A DNA stretch of 9,263 bases from Acidilobaceae archaeon UBA158. Lineage in GTDB: Archaea > Thermoproteota > Thermoprotei_A > Sulfolobales > Acidilobaceae. Positions 1-6,523 of the stretch are shown here, piece by piece. A model generated the notes under the pieces. It made no database searches. It had not been told where the DNA came from and worked only from the letters and a program-made list of their open reading frames with translations. The translations under genes and the position numbers were made by a program. Where the stretch lies: NCBI GenBank assembly GCA_002506595.1, contig DAXV01000077.1, positions 11,693 through 20,955 of the forward strand, written 5' to 3'. How positions within the stretch are numbered: position 1 is the stretch's first letter; each line of letters opens with the position of its first letter.

Positions 1-119
1 ATGAAGCCTTAGAATTAATCAATTCATATCAATTTTATTCTACTATTCCAGAGCCATTAAGGATGTCTCATATAATTTCTTCTCATTTATCAAAGATAAT
101 TAACCCAATTTTATCTTAA
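1..119 (+). CDS. 3' end of an unidentified protein (partial)
   Basis: The frame starting at base 3 is open from the window edge to a TAA at 117-119 and gives 38 C-terminal residues. The peptide contains IPEPLRMSHIISSHLSKI, an amphipathic, protein-like sequence rather than the random low-complexity translation typical of AT-rich intergenic DNA. It is followed by a normal promoter-sized gap of 56 bases before the next gene. I do not recognise the family. With so little visible, the call rests on peptide character and placement only; it could be a chance open frame. Confidence 0.5.
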   Translation, partial: EALELINSYQFYSTIPEPLRMSHIISSHLSKIINPILS

Positions 120-122
120 CTG

Positions 123-131
123 TTTATAAAT
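123..131 (+). promoter_or_regulatory. Putative TATA box for the metallo-hydrolase gene
   Basis: TTTATAAAT matches the archaeal TATA box. It lies about 50 bases before the ATG at 176, so transcription would be expected to start near 150-155. That leaves a short leader containing the GGGGAT ribosome-binding sequence at 166-171. Assigned by position and sequence only. Confidence 0.45.
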
Positions 132-175
132 AAATTTTATTAATTTCATTCAATATGGTTATTTTGGGGATTTAG

Positions 176-1084
176 ATGAGTAAATATGAAAAATTTGGCG
201 ATTTATATATAGTTGATGTTTCTCCAGGAAATTTGCAAGGCATAATTTCTTCATTTGTTTTAGTAGATGATAAAGTTGCAATTATTGAGCCTGGCCCAGC
301 AAGCCAATATAATAAATTAAAAAAAGTTTTATCTGATTTAAATCTAAAACCAGATATAATAATTTCTACGCATGTTCATTTAGATCATGCTGGGGCGGCA
401 GGACATTTAATAAATGATTTTCCCAATGCTAAAGCCTATGTTCATCCAAAGGGAGCGAAACATCTAATAGATCCATCACAATTATGGGATGCAGCTAATA
501 AGTTTTCGAAGCTTTTGGCAGATAATTATGGAAAGCCATTACCAATTAATGAATCCAATGTAATTATTCCAGACGATTTATCAGAAATTAATATTGGAAA
601 TCATAAGGCTAAATTTATCTATACTCCTGGGCATGCAAGTCATCATATGAGTATTTTGCTGTATCCAGAAAATATTATTTTTACAGGTGATTCTGCAGGA
701 GGTATCTTTAATTTCAGTAGCGGTAAGGTTTATGCAATAACTTCACCAACTCCTTTCAAGCCAATACAATACCTTGAAAGCTTAGAAAAAATGAAATCGT
801 TTAAGCCAAAATTTATAGCACCTACACATTATGGAATTCATGAAAATGGTTATGAATATTTAGAAATAGGAGTAAACAGAACAAAACTGTGGCTTGATAT
901 CATAGATGAAGATCTTGAAAAGGGCATTGAGGATTTAAATAAAATTGTAAAAGATTTAATGAATGCTGATCAAGATTTTATGAAGGCTGTTAATGAAAAC
1001 ATACAATTCTTTACAGATGGATTTTTATTGGAATCTGTTAAAGGAATGATATATGCAATAAAAAATGGAGATTATAAAAAATAA
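176..1084 (+). CDS. Metallo-beta-lactamase fold metallo-hydrolase
   Basis: The 302-residue product has the full metallo-beta-lactamase metal-binding set. HVHLDH (H66, H68, D70, H71) is the HxHxDH motif. H153 lies in TPGHASHH, D172 in FTGDSAGG, and H218 in PTHYG. These residues normally bind two Zn or Fe ions in a hydrolytic active site. The core occupies about residues 10-225. The remaining 75 or so residues are helical and charged, as in the glyoxalase II-like and YtnP/lactonase-like branches. There is no signal peptide, so it is probably cytoplasmic. The ATG is preceded by GGGGAT and a TATA box. The gene converges with cren7, with 32 bases between the stop codons. The substrate cannot be read from the sequence; a thioester, lactone or phosphodiester are all possible. 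Confidence 0.9.
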   Translation: MSKYEKFGDLYIVDVSPGNLQGIISSFVLVDDKVAIIEPGPASQYNKLKKVLSDLNLKPDIIISTHVHLDHAGAAGHLINDFPNAKAYVHPKGAKHLIDPSQLWDAANKFSKLLADNYGKPLPINESNVIIPDDLSEINIGNHKAKFIYTPGHASHHMSILLYPENIIFTGDSAGGIFNFSSGKVYAITSPTPFKPIQYLESLEKMKSFKPKFIAPTHYGIHENGYEYLEIGVNRTKLWLDIIDEDLEKGIEDLNKIVKDLMNADQDFMKAVNENIQFFTDGFLLESVKGMIYAIKNGDYKK

Positions 1085-1116
1085 AAAATTTAGATTTTAA
1101 AATAATAATTTATTGG

Positions 1117-1287
1117 TTACTCTACTTTGGCTCTAAAGTATTTTCCTGTTTCTGGACTCTTGAATAATCCTATTTTAACGCCTTTTCCTTTCTTAGGCGC
1201 TAATGTCCATACTTTAATTGGTGTTAATGTTACTTCCTTACCAGATGTGGGATCCTTAACTTTTACAGGTGGTAACTTAGACGACAT
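1117..1287 (-). CDS. cren7: Chromatin protein Cren7
   Basis: This minus-strand frame encodes 56 residues starting MSSKLPPVKVKDP. It contains KVWTLAPKKGKGVKIGLFKS followed by PETGKYFRAKVE, an unmistakable match to the crenarchaeal Cren7 family recalled from Sulfolobus. Cren7 is an abundant monomeric SH3-like DNA-binding protein that constrains and bends chromosomal DNA. The residues that contact or intercalate into DNA in the family are conserved here as W27, L29, V37, I39 and F42. The C-terminus stops at about the final beta-strand, lacking the short PDDYPI-like tail of the Sulfolobus protein. The ATG is preceded on its strand by GTGAGGA (1291-1297) and a TATA-like box near 1322-1331. The opposite strand has a longer 77-codon open frame with no homology; this is its shadow. 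Confidence 0.95.
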   Translation of the reverse strand: MSSKLPPVKVKDPTSGKEVTLTPIKVWTLAPKKGKGVKIGLFKSPETGKYFRAKVE

Positions 1288-1321
1288 GTTTCCTCACTAT
1301 GTTATAAATTATATCATTGAT

Positions 1322-1331
1322 ATTTATAAAT
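1322..1331 (-). promoter_or_regulatory. Putative TATA box for cren7
   Basis: ATTTATAAAT, itself a palindrome, lies about 39 bases upstream of the cren7 ATG. Reading on the minus strand it is preceded by an A-rich stretch. A start of transcription near 1300 would give a short leader holding the GAGG at 1292-1295. A second TATA-like string at 1301-1312 is too close to the gene to be the better candidate. Confidence 0.45.
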
Positions 1332-1417
1332 TTTTTCTTTTAAAAAGCAGGATGTACTAAAATAAAAGATTCGATTTTGTATTATCAATTAACCACTTTA
1401 TTAATTACTTAAAAAAT

Positions 1418-1428
1418 TTTTATAAAAA
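1418..1428 (+). promoter_or_regulatory. Possible TATA box upstream of the zinc-ribbon gene
   Basis: TTTTATAAAAA is the best TATA-like element in the 219-base gap 1288-1506, but it sits about 80 bases before the ATG at 1507. The alternative AGATATTTTTA (1453-1463) is closer and would give a shorter leader. Base composition here is so AT-rich that neither can be chosen with confidence. Apart from the divergent promoters I see nothing else in this gap. Confidence 0.25.
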
Positions 1429-1506
1429 TTCCATAGGTAATAAATTCTCATAAGATATTTTTATTCTCTTCTTACATTTTTTCATAAGGAAAATAAGGTG
1501 GAATTA

Positions 1507-1659
1507 ATGACAAAATGGCTATTAAGATGCAAGGAATGCAAAAATGAATGGGTATTACCTGTTAGTTTTGAAATAGATAAAATGAAAGGATTGTATCATT
1601 ATTGCCCGTATTGTAAGAAAAATACTTTTCATGAGCCAGTTAAGAGACTGGAGGATTAA
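1507..1659 (+). CDS. Small zinc-ribbon protein, 50 residues
   Basis: The frame from ATG 1507 to TAA 1657-1659 encodes 50 residues with two CxxC knuckles: C8-KE-C11 and C33-PY-C36, separated by 21 residues. This is the spacing of a single treble-clef or zinc-ribbon site. The aromatic LYHYCPYC and basic flank suggest a nucleic-acid or protein-binding ribbon. GGTGGA (1497-1502) lies at good distance before the ATG and supports the start. The last 20 bases overlap the 3' end of the convergent ThrRS-ed gene. It resembles short zinc-ribbon proteins of unknown function found in Crenarchaeota. I cannot assign a role; transcription, translation or ubiquitin-like-system adaptors are all possible. Confidence 0.8.
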   Translation: MTKWLLRCKECKNEWVLPVSFEIDKMKGLYHYCPYCKKNTFHEPVKRLED

Positions 1660-3064
1660 TGTATTTATTTAACGGGCTTTTTGATTTTAAAAGATCGATC
1701 TCATTATAAAATTCGTCCAACGTTAAAACCTCTTGTGAACCTTGTTTCCATCTTTTTCTTACATTTACTGTATTAGACTCCTTTTCTTTATCTCCAACCA
1801 CTACAATCATTGGTACCCAAGATTTACCTGCTACCCTAATCCTGGTTCCTAAACCCTTAGCAGGCGGATCATAATAAACTCTGATACCCTTTGAATGCAA
1901 TTCGTTAAATATACTTTTTGCATAGTCTTCATGAGATTCTTTTACAGGTATAATAGCTACTTGATATGGAGATAACCAAAATGGAAGACTTGGAGTAATT
2001 CCGTTATCTGCTAAACTCAATCCATAATCTATTAACGAAGAAATTATATTTCTTAAAGGCCCTATAAAAGTTAATGAATTTCCTCTAACACTGCCATATC
2101 CTCCTAATATAACAAATCCGTTATTTCTTGATTTATATAGGATTAAGTTTAAATCATAATCAACATCATAGTTTATATTAAATCCTTCTTTGGATGAAGC
2201 TCTTAATTCAAATAATTTTTTATTAATATCATTAATTATATCATTAAATGCTTTATCGAAATCCTCCCTTTTGCTAACTTTTGGTAACAATAATATATCG
2301 CTTCCAGGGATGAATCCTTGAATTATTGCTCCATAATCTTTTAAATATCTTCCATAATCTAAGACAGATTTTATGATTGAGGATAAGCCATCAATTCCAT
2401 AAATTTCTTTATGGATACCATGTTTAATTTCAACATTTTCTTCATTATTTTCTTTAATTAAATATTCCATAAGAGTATCTACCATAAATTTGCCAGTATT
2501 ATTTATTCCATCATTAAGTATGCCAAATTTTTCTTGGGCACCTATTGATTCATTATCCCAGGGATTATTCATTAATATAGAACTATCAATAAGTTTATTA
2601 TTTATTGCTTCTTGTATTGATAATTTATTCTGATTTTTTATATAAAATGGTCCTTTGGGAGAAGTTATTGTTCTAGATAGTTCGCACATAGGATGTCCTG
2701 GACATGTTATACTAAAACCCTTATACCATCCAAACGGAGCCCTATTTACATTATATCCCATCTTCTTTAATTCATCTTCAATTGACTTCAAAACATTAAT
2801 TGCTTTATTTGGTTCTGCTAGACTAGGAGATAAATGAGCAAAGGGATAAACTACTATGCAATTTAGCTTAAACCTGTTTGCATGTTGAGCTAGTTCTAGA
2901 GCTGCCTCATGAGATAAATCTGGAGTATCATCTTCTTCAACACTTATAAAACCTGCAACGCACTCATTTCCCTCGAATTTTGAAGGAGGATCGGGAGGAT
3001 TTTCTATAGCTTCCTCAACAGCCCAATATTTTATTTCCTTTAAATGAATCATTAAAATCCTCAT
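1640..3064 (-). CDS. Threonyl-tRNA editing protein (ThrRS-ed), trans-acting
   Basis: The 474-residue product begins MRILMIHLKEIKYW and has the archaeal ThrRS-specific, D-aminoacyl-tRNA-deacylase-like editing domain over residues 1-140. YPFAHLSP (H77) and APFGWYKGFSI followed by CPGHPMCE (K115, H124, E128) line the editing pocket of the family. Residues 145-360 correspond to a decayed class II catalytic domain: I see no motif 2 or motif 3 arginine signatures. Residues about 362-460 are the HGTP anticodon-binding domain (QVAIIPVKESHEDYAK, then GIRVYYDPPAKGLGTRIR). Several crenarchaea split ThrRS into a catalytic protein without editing and this free-standing factor, which hydrolyses Ser-tRNA(Thr). 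The catalytic partner is not in the window. The start has AAGGTG (3071-3076) upstream. A complete, divergent ThrRS is the less likely alternative. Confidence 0.88.
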   Translation of the reverse strand: MRILMIHLKEIKYWAVEEAIENPPDPPSKFEGNECVAGFISVEEDDTPDLSHEAALELAQHANRFKLNCIVVYPFAHLSPSLAEPNKAINVLKSIEDELKKMGYNVNRAPFGWYKGFSITCPGHPMCELSRTITSPKGPFYIKNQNKLSIQEAINNKLIDSSILMNNPWDNESIGAQEKFGILNDGINNTGKFMVDTLMEYLIKENNEENVEIKHGIHKEIYGIDGLSSIIKSVLDYGRYLKDYGAIIQGFIPGSDILLLPKVSKREDFDKAFNDIINDINKKLFELRASSKEGFNINYDVDYDLNLILYKSRNNGFVILGGYGSVRGNSLTFIGPLRNIISSLIDYGLSLADNGITPSLPFWLSPYQVAIIPVKESHEDYAKSIFNELHSKGIRVYYDPPAKGLGTRIRVAGKSWVPMIVVVGDKEKESNTVNVRKRWKQGSQEVLTLDEFYNEIDLLKSKSPLNKYINPPVS

Positions 3065-3096
3065 TTAATGCACCTTTTAGTTTAGTTTCTGTAGAA

Positions 3097-3107
3097 ATAT
3101 TAATATA
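3097..3107 (-). promoter_or_regulatory. Putative TATA box for the ThrRS-ed gene
   Basis: The symmetric ATATTAATATA lies 33-43 bases upstream of the ThrRS-ed ATG at 3064. Transcription would start near 3075, close to the AAGGTG at 3071-3076. Because the element is palindromic it could in principle also serve the plus strand, but that would start transcription near 3127. Confidence 0.35.
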
Positions 3108-3177
3108 TTCGCTGAGGAGGGAATAGAGTGAAAGCTGTAATAATAAAATTATATCATAATTCATTGAAGTAAAAATG

Positions 3178-3186
3178 TATATAAAA
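3178..3186 (+). promoter_or_regulatory. radA TATA box
   Basis: TATATAAAA is the best archaeal TATA box in the divergent region. With the usual spacing, transcription would start around 3204-3210, giving a leader of about 20 bases before the radA ATG with GAGG at 3218-3221. The adjoining inverted repeat at 3189-3206 is listed separately. Confidence 0.55.
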
Positions 3187-3188
3187 TT

Positions 3189-3206
3189 ATAGCTTTTAAC
3201 AGCTAT
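3189..3206. repeat. Inverted repeat between radA TATA box and expected start site
   Basis: ATAGCT-TTTAAC-AGCTAT is a perfect 6-bp inverted repeat with a 6-base spacer. It begins three bases after the TATA box and ends about where transcription should begin, a classic position for a repressor operator in archaea. The same AGCT core recurs at 3132-3137 (AAGCTG). It could also be chance in AT-rich DNA. Confidence 0.4.
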
Positions 3207-3229
3207 TTAGTTTAATTGAGGATGATAAG

Positions 3230-4213
3230 ATGTCAGACGAAGGTACTAATAATCAGCAAGAAAAGGCCAGGCCAAGGGATATAACTGATTTACCTGGTGT
3301 GGGGCCAAATACAGCTCAAAAGTTAATAGAATCAGGATATACTAGCATAGAAGCAATAGCAGTTGCAACTCCGCAAGAAATAGCCCAAGTAACTGGGATT
3401 CCATTGCCTTCGGCCCAAAAAATTGTAAGTGCTGCAAGAGAAACATTAGATATTAAATTTAGAACAGCGCTAGAACTGAAAAAAGAAAGGTTGAATATAC
3501 ATAAAATAACAACGGGAAGCAAAAGTTTAGATGACTTATTAGGAGGAGGAATTGAAACTAGAGATATGACAGAGTTTTTCGGAGAATATGGAACAGGTAA
3601 AACACAAATATGTCATTCATTAGTAGTTAATGTACAATTACCTGAAGAAAAAGGAGGTTTAAATGCTAAGGCAGTTTATATTGATACTGAAGGTACATTT
3701 AGGTGGGAGAGAATAGAACAAATAGCAAGAGGATTAAATCTAGATCCAGACAAGGTTATGGAAAACATTTATTGGATAAGAGCCGTTAATTCTCATCATC
3801 AGATGGCAATAGTAGATCAGTTATATGACATGCTATCTAAGGATAATATAAAGCTTGTTATAGTAGATTCATTAACGAGCCATTTTAGAGCAGAGTTTCC
3901 AGGAAGAGAAAATTTAGCTATGAGACAGCAGTTGTTGAATAAGCATCTTCATCAATTGATAAGATTATCAGAAATATATGATATAGCAGTTGTCGTTACA
4001 AATCAAGTTATGGCTAGGCCCGATGTATTTTATGGGGATCCAACATCTGCTGTGGGAGGAAATATTGTAGCGCATGCTCCAGGTGTGAGAGTTCAATTAA
4101 AGAGGAGTAGAGGGAATAAAAGAATTGCTAGAATTGTTGATGCTCCGCATTTACCAGAAGGAGAAACAGTATTTGTAATAACTGAATATGGAATTAGAGA
4201 TGCAGAAGATTAA
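3230..4213 (+). CDS. radA: DNA repair and recombination protein RadA
   Basis: The 327-residue product is archaeal RadA, the RecA/Rad51-family recombinase that forms ATP-dependent filaments on single-stranded DNA and performs strand exchange. The N-terminal domain has a helix-hairpin-helix (DLPGVGPNTAQKLIESG, residues 20-36). FRTA (77-80) is the polymerisation motif that docks onto the neighbouring subunit. The ATPase core has Walker A GEYGTGKT (118-125), Walker B LVIVD (209-213), the MRQQLLNKHLHQL helix (231-243) and the L2 loop region before GGNIVAHAPGVRVQLKRSRG. Length is normal for the family and no key residue is missing. The start is supported by GAGGATGAT before the ATG. It has its own promoter and is followed after 72 bases by the peptidase gene on the same strand. 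Confidence 0.98.
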   Translation: MSDEGTNNQQEKARPRDITDLPGVGPNTAQKLIESGYTSIEAIAVATPQEIAQVTGIPLPSAQKIVSAARETLDIKFRTALELKKERLNIHKITTGSKSLDDLLGGGIETRDMTEFFGEYGTGKTQICHSLVVNVQLPEEKGGLNAKAVYIDTEGTFRWERIEQIARGLNLDPDKVMENIYWIRAVNSHHQMAIVDQLYDMLSKDNIKLVIVDSLTSHFRAEFPGRENLAMRQQLLNKHLHQLIRLSEIYDIAVVVTNQVMARPDVFYGDPTSAVGGNIVAHAPGVRVQLKRSRGNKRIARIVDAPHLPEGETVFVITEYGIRDAED

Positions 4214-4242
4214 AATATTAAATTTACTACGTTTCATCGATT

Positions 4243-4252
4243 AAATATAAAT
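4243..4252 (+). promoter_or_regulatory. Possible promoter of the peptidase-HIT-DHH group
   Basis: AAATATAAAT lies about 38 bases before the TTG start at 4286, so transcription would begin near 4270-4275, just ahead of AGGGGAGAG. This suggests that the three downstream genes can be expressed separately from radA. Moderate evidence only, since the gap is very AT-rich. Confidence 0.35.
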
Positions 4253-4275
4253 TATTGAACATGCTATTTAAGTCA

Positions 4276-4284
4276 AGGGGAGAG
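4276..4284 (+). promoter_or_regulatory. Ribosome-binding site before a TTG start
   Basis: AGGGGAGAG directly precedes the TTG at 4286. In that frame there is a TGA stop at 4256-4258 and no ATG or GTG between it and the first transmembrane segment, so TTG is the only usable start that keeps the whole protein. The spacing is rather short. Confidence 0.5.
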
Positions 4285-4285
4285 A

Positions 4286-4939
4286 TTGATAATACTAAAA
4301 ACTTTACAATATTTCTTAATAATACTAGATTTTGCAATATTTATACCAGCTTCAATCTTGGATATAAAGTATAGGGAAGTTCCTTTATGGTTATGGTATG
4401 TAGGCTCTAAAATAGGTATTGTTATATCATTGATATCATTCTCTTTTTACTATTCTATACAAACTCTTATTGTTTACTATTCTATAAGCATATTTAGCGT
4501 GTTTGGTTTGTTTATTGCATATATTATAGGTCATATGGGAGCTGGAGACATGTGGGCCTCTATATTTCTTGCATTATCTTTACCAATAAATCCATTTGGA
4601 GGTATATTTCCTCCTATTCTTTTAACCCTTTTAATTGCATCTTTATTAGAATTATTAACAAGAACATTTTTGACTCTGAAGGAATGCAAAAATTTTAGTA
4701 GAAGATGTTTTTCTGCAGCACCTATTAAAGCAAGGGATCTTTTATCAATGAAAAAATACAAGTGGTATTTTGCTCAAAGTTCAACTAAAAATATTTCTAT
4801 AGATGAACCACATGAAACAATAATAGAGGAAAGTAATGGAAATCTTGATAATATTGTTTGGGCACAGCCAGGACTGCCTTATATATTATTTATATTAATA
4901 AGTCTTCCAGTTTCTCTTATACTAGGTGCTATAATATAA
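4286..4939 (+). CDS. A24-family class III signal peptidase (prepilin/preflagellin peptidase, PibD/FlaK-like)
   Basis: The 217-residue product is a polytopic membrane protein with the two aspartates of GxGD aspartyl peptidases: D26 in SILDIKYREVP and D88 in GHMGAGDMW (GAGD at 85-88). Hydrophobic segments lie at about 5-24, 36-58, 60-82, 88-100, 107-125 and 195-217. A hydrophilic loop at 130-190 sits before the last segment, as in FlaK-type enzymes. The family cleaves the positively charged leader of prepilins, archaellins and sugar-binding pilin-like proteins at the inner face of the membrane. Translation begins at TTG. It is followed 15 bases later by the HIT gene, so co-transcription is likely. 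No archaellin or pilin gene is visible in the window, so substrates are unknown. Confidence 0.88.
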   Translation: MIILKTLQYFLIILDFAIFIPASILDIKYREVPLWLWYVGSKIGIVISLISFSFYYSIQTLIVYYSISIFSVFGLFIAYIIGHMGAGDMWASIFLALSLPINPFGGIFPPILLTLLIASLLELLTRTFLTLKECKNFSRRCFSAAPIKARDLLSMKKYKWYFAQSSTKNISIDEPHETIIEESNGNLDNIVWAQPGLPYILFILISLPVSLILGAII

Positions 4940-4954
4940 TTAGGTGTTAAAACA

Positions 4955-5500
4955 ATGGAATGGAGTGAAAAATGGTATAATAATCTATGGGCACCATGGA
5001 GGATGAGTTATATAAAAAATTTTTCTGATACAAAAAATAAAGAAAAAAATGAAAAGAACAAATGCATTTTTTGTGAGGCACAAAAGTTAGATATGAAGGA
5101 AGCATTGGTATTATTTAAGGGGAAATTTTCTTTTATAATTCTTAATAAATTTCCATATAACTCAGGCCATTTAATGATTGCACCATATAGACATGTAGGA
5201 AATTTAACTGATTTAAATGACGATGAAATGCTAGAAATAACAAAATTAATAAAAATTTCGATAGATGCCTTGTCTCAAGCTTATAAGCCCGAAGGATTTA
5301 ATATAGGAGTAAATATAGGGGAAGCAGCAGGAGCGGGAGTTCCTGGGCATGTACATATCCATATAGTTCCAAGATGGAAAGGGGATGCTAATTATATAAC
5401 AGTAATAGGAGGAATTAAGGTTGTTCCCCAATCTTTAGAAGATACATATAATTTATTGAGACCATTAATTGAGGAGGTATCAAAGCGTCTTGGTATCTAA
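4955..5500 (+). CDS. HIT-family nucleotide hydrolase or transferase
   Basis: The 181-residue product has the histidine-triad motif GHVHIHIVPRW, with H132, H134 and H136; by family rule H134 is the nucleophile that attacks the alpha-phosphate. The upstream core includes NKFPYNSGHLMIAPYRHV and GFNIGVNIGEAAGAGVPGH, typical of the Fhit/Ap4A-phosphorylase-like HIT branch, as is the N-terminal LWAPWRMSYI. CIFC (C37, C40) together with H80 may form a structural zinc site; this is inference. Likely substrates are dinucleoside polyphosphates or nucleoside phosphoramidates, which the sequence cannot separate. GGTG at 4943-4946 precedes the ATG. Its 3' end overlaps the likely DHH gene start by 11 bases, indicating translational coupling. 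Confidence 0.92.
   Translation: MEWSEKWYNNLWAPWRMSYIKNFSDTKNKEKNEKNKCIFCEAQKLDMKEALVLFKGKFSFIILNKFPYNSGHLMIAPYRHVGNLTDLNDDEMLEITKLIKISIDALSQAYKPEGFNIGVNIGEAAGAGVPGHVHIHIVPRWKGDANYITVIGGIKVVPQSLEDTYNLLRPLIEEVSKRLGI
5471..5478 (+). promoter_or_regulatory. Strong ribosome-binding site inside the HIT gene end
   Basis: GAGGAGGT is a near-perfect anti-16S match located within the last codons of the HIT gene. It lies 11 bases before TTG 5490, the best start for the DHH gene. The in-frame TTG at 5469 overlaps this site and so is unlikely to be the true start. Confidence 0.6.
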
Positions 5501-6521
5501 TAATGTAAATAAAATTTATATAATTACACATAATGATTTAGATGGAATGGGTGGGGCAGCATCAATTTTAAGAATATTAAATAAAAAATTAAATGATTCT
5601 GTAATAATTTTTGCAGAACCATATAATGTAGAAAAGGCTATTGAAGGAATTATAGATTCTATTAACAAAGGGGATTATTTATTTCTTGTAGATATAGGCT
5701 CTAATAAAAATAATATAAATAATGTTTACAATTACTTTAAAATAATAAATAAAAAAGGAGTTGAAATATATTGGTTTGATCATCATGTGTGGGATGAAAA
5801 AGATATTCAATTAATAAAATCTACAGGAACAAATGTTATTGTAGATACAAGCACTTGTGGAACTGGAGTTGCAATCAAATATGCATCAAAAATATTTGGA
5901 AAGGATATAGATAATTTCTCAGTAAAATTAGAGAAAGCTATTTGTGCATCTGATATATGGAAATGGGACGATGAACTTGGAGGAAAATTGTTTAGAGCTG
6001 CATATGCAAATGGCAATTTTAATGGACTTGAGTGGAAATTTAGAGTAATTGAAAAGTTTATCAATGGAGTAATTTGGGATGAAGAAATGGAAGAACATTT
6101 AAAACAATATATAAAGAAGGAGTTAGAAGGATATGATAAAATTTTGTCAACTTTAAAGACTTATGGGAATACTTGTAAGGTCTCTGGCGTTTTTAAAGAT
6201 ACTGATATTCCATCAGACAGTATTGTAGGAGCTATGATATTATCTAGGTCAAACAGTGATATAGCTGTAATAATAAAGAAAAAAGGGTTTAATTTAGTGA
6301 GCCTTTCATTAAGGAGTAGAGATAGAGCCAATGTTCAAATAATCGCTAAAAATTTAGGCGGAGGAGGTCATCCAAAGGCATCTGGAGCTTCTTTAACTAT
6401 ACCATTATATGTTACTTTAATTTCTGTATTTGATAAGTCATTCTTGATAAAATATGTAATTAAAAATATATATTCCATAGCATTAAATAATAATTCTTGT
6501 CTATTAAATGAAAAGAGCTAG
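5490..6521 (+). CDS. DHH/DHHA1-family phosphoesterase (oligoribonuclease/NrnA-like)
   Basis: From TTG 5490 the product has 343 residues. Its DHH-domain motifs are in order: HNDLDGMGG (D16, D18), FLVDIG (D68), WFDHH (D97, H98, H99) and ICASDIWKWDD (D155). These bind two Mn ions. The C-terminal DHHA1 substrate-binding domain ends with GGGGHPKASGASL (from residue 290). The family hydrolyses short oligonucleotides, pAp, cyclic dinucleotides or single-stranded DNA; several archaeal members are exonucleases. The exact substrate here is unknown. The longer frame from TTG 5469 begins inside the ribosome-binding site and adds seven residues unlike a family N-terminus. The final 40 residues after DHHA1 are hydrophobic then polar and look lineage-specific. 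The gene ends two bases from the convergent eL38 stop. Confidence 0.88.
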   Translation: MVSNNVNKIYIITHNDLDGMGGAASILRILNKKLNDSVIIFAEPYNVEKAIEGIIDSINKGDYLFLVDIGSNKNNINNVYNYFKIINKKGVEIYWFDHHVWDEKDIQLIKSTGTNVIVDTSTCGTGVAIKYASKIFGKDIDNFSVKLEKAICASDIWKWDDELGGKLFRAAYANGNFNGLEWKFRVIEKFINGVIWDEEMEEHLKQYIKKELEGYDKILSTLKTYGNTCKVSGVFKDTDIPSDSIVGAMILSRSNSDIAVIIKKKGFNLVSLSLRSRDRANVQIIAKNLGGGGHPKASGASLTIPLYVTLISVFDKSFLIKYVIKNIYSIALNNNSCLLNEKS

Positions 6522-6523
6522 GT

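Noticed and set aside
1127..1360. 77-codon open frame on the plus strand
   Set aside because: It is the opposite-strand shadow of cren7; its translation has no family features, while the minus strand matches Cren7 almost throughout.
1288..1506. Possible small RNA or terminator in the gap between cren7 and the zinc-ribbon gene
   Set aside because: I found no stable hairpin, C/D-box pair or conserved RNA fold; only AT-rich divergent promoter-like sequence.
2655..2837. 60-codon plus-strand frame
   Set aside because: Shadow of the conserved editing domain of ThrRS-ed; no ribosome-binding site or recognisable sequence.
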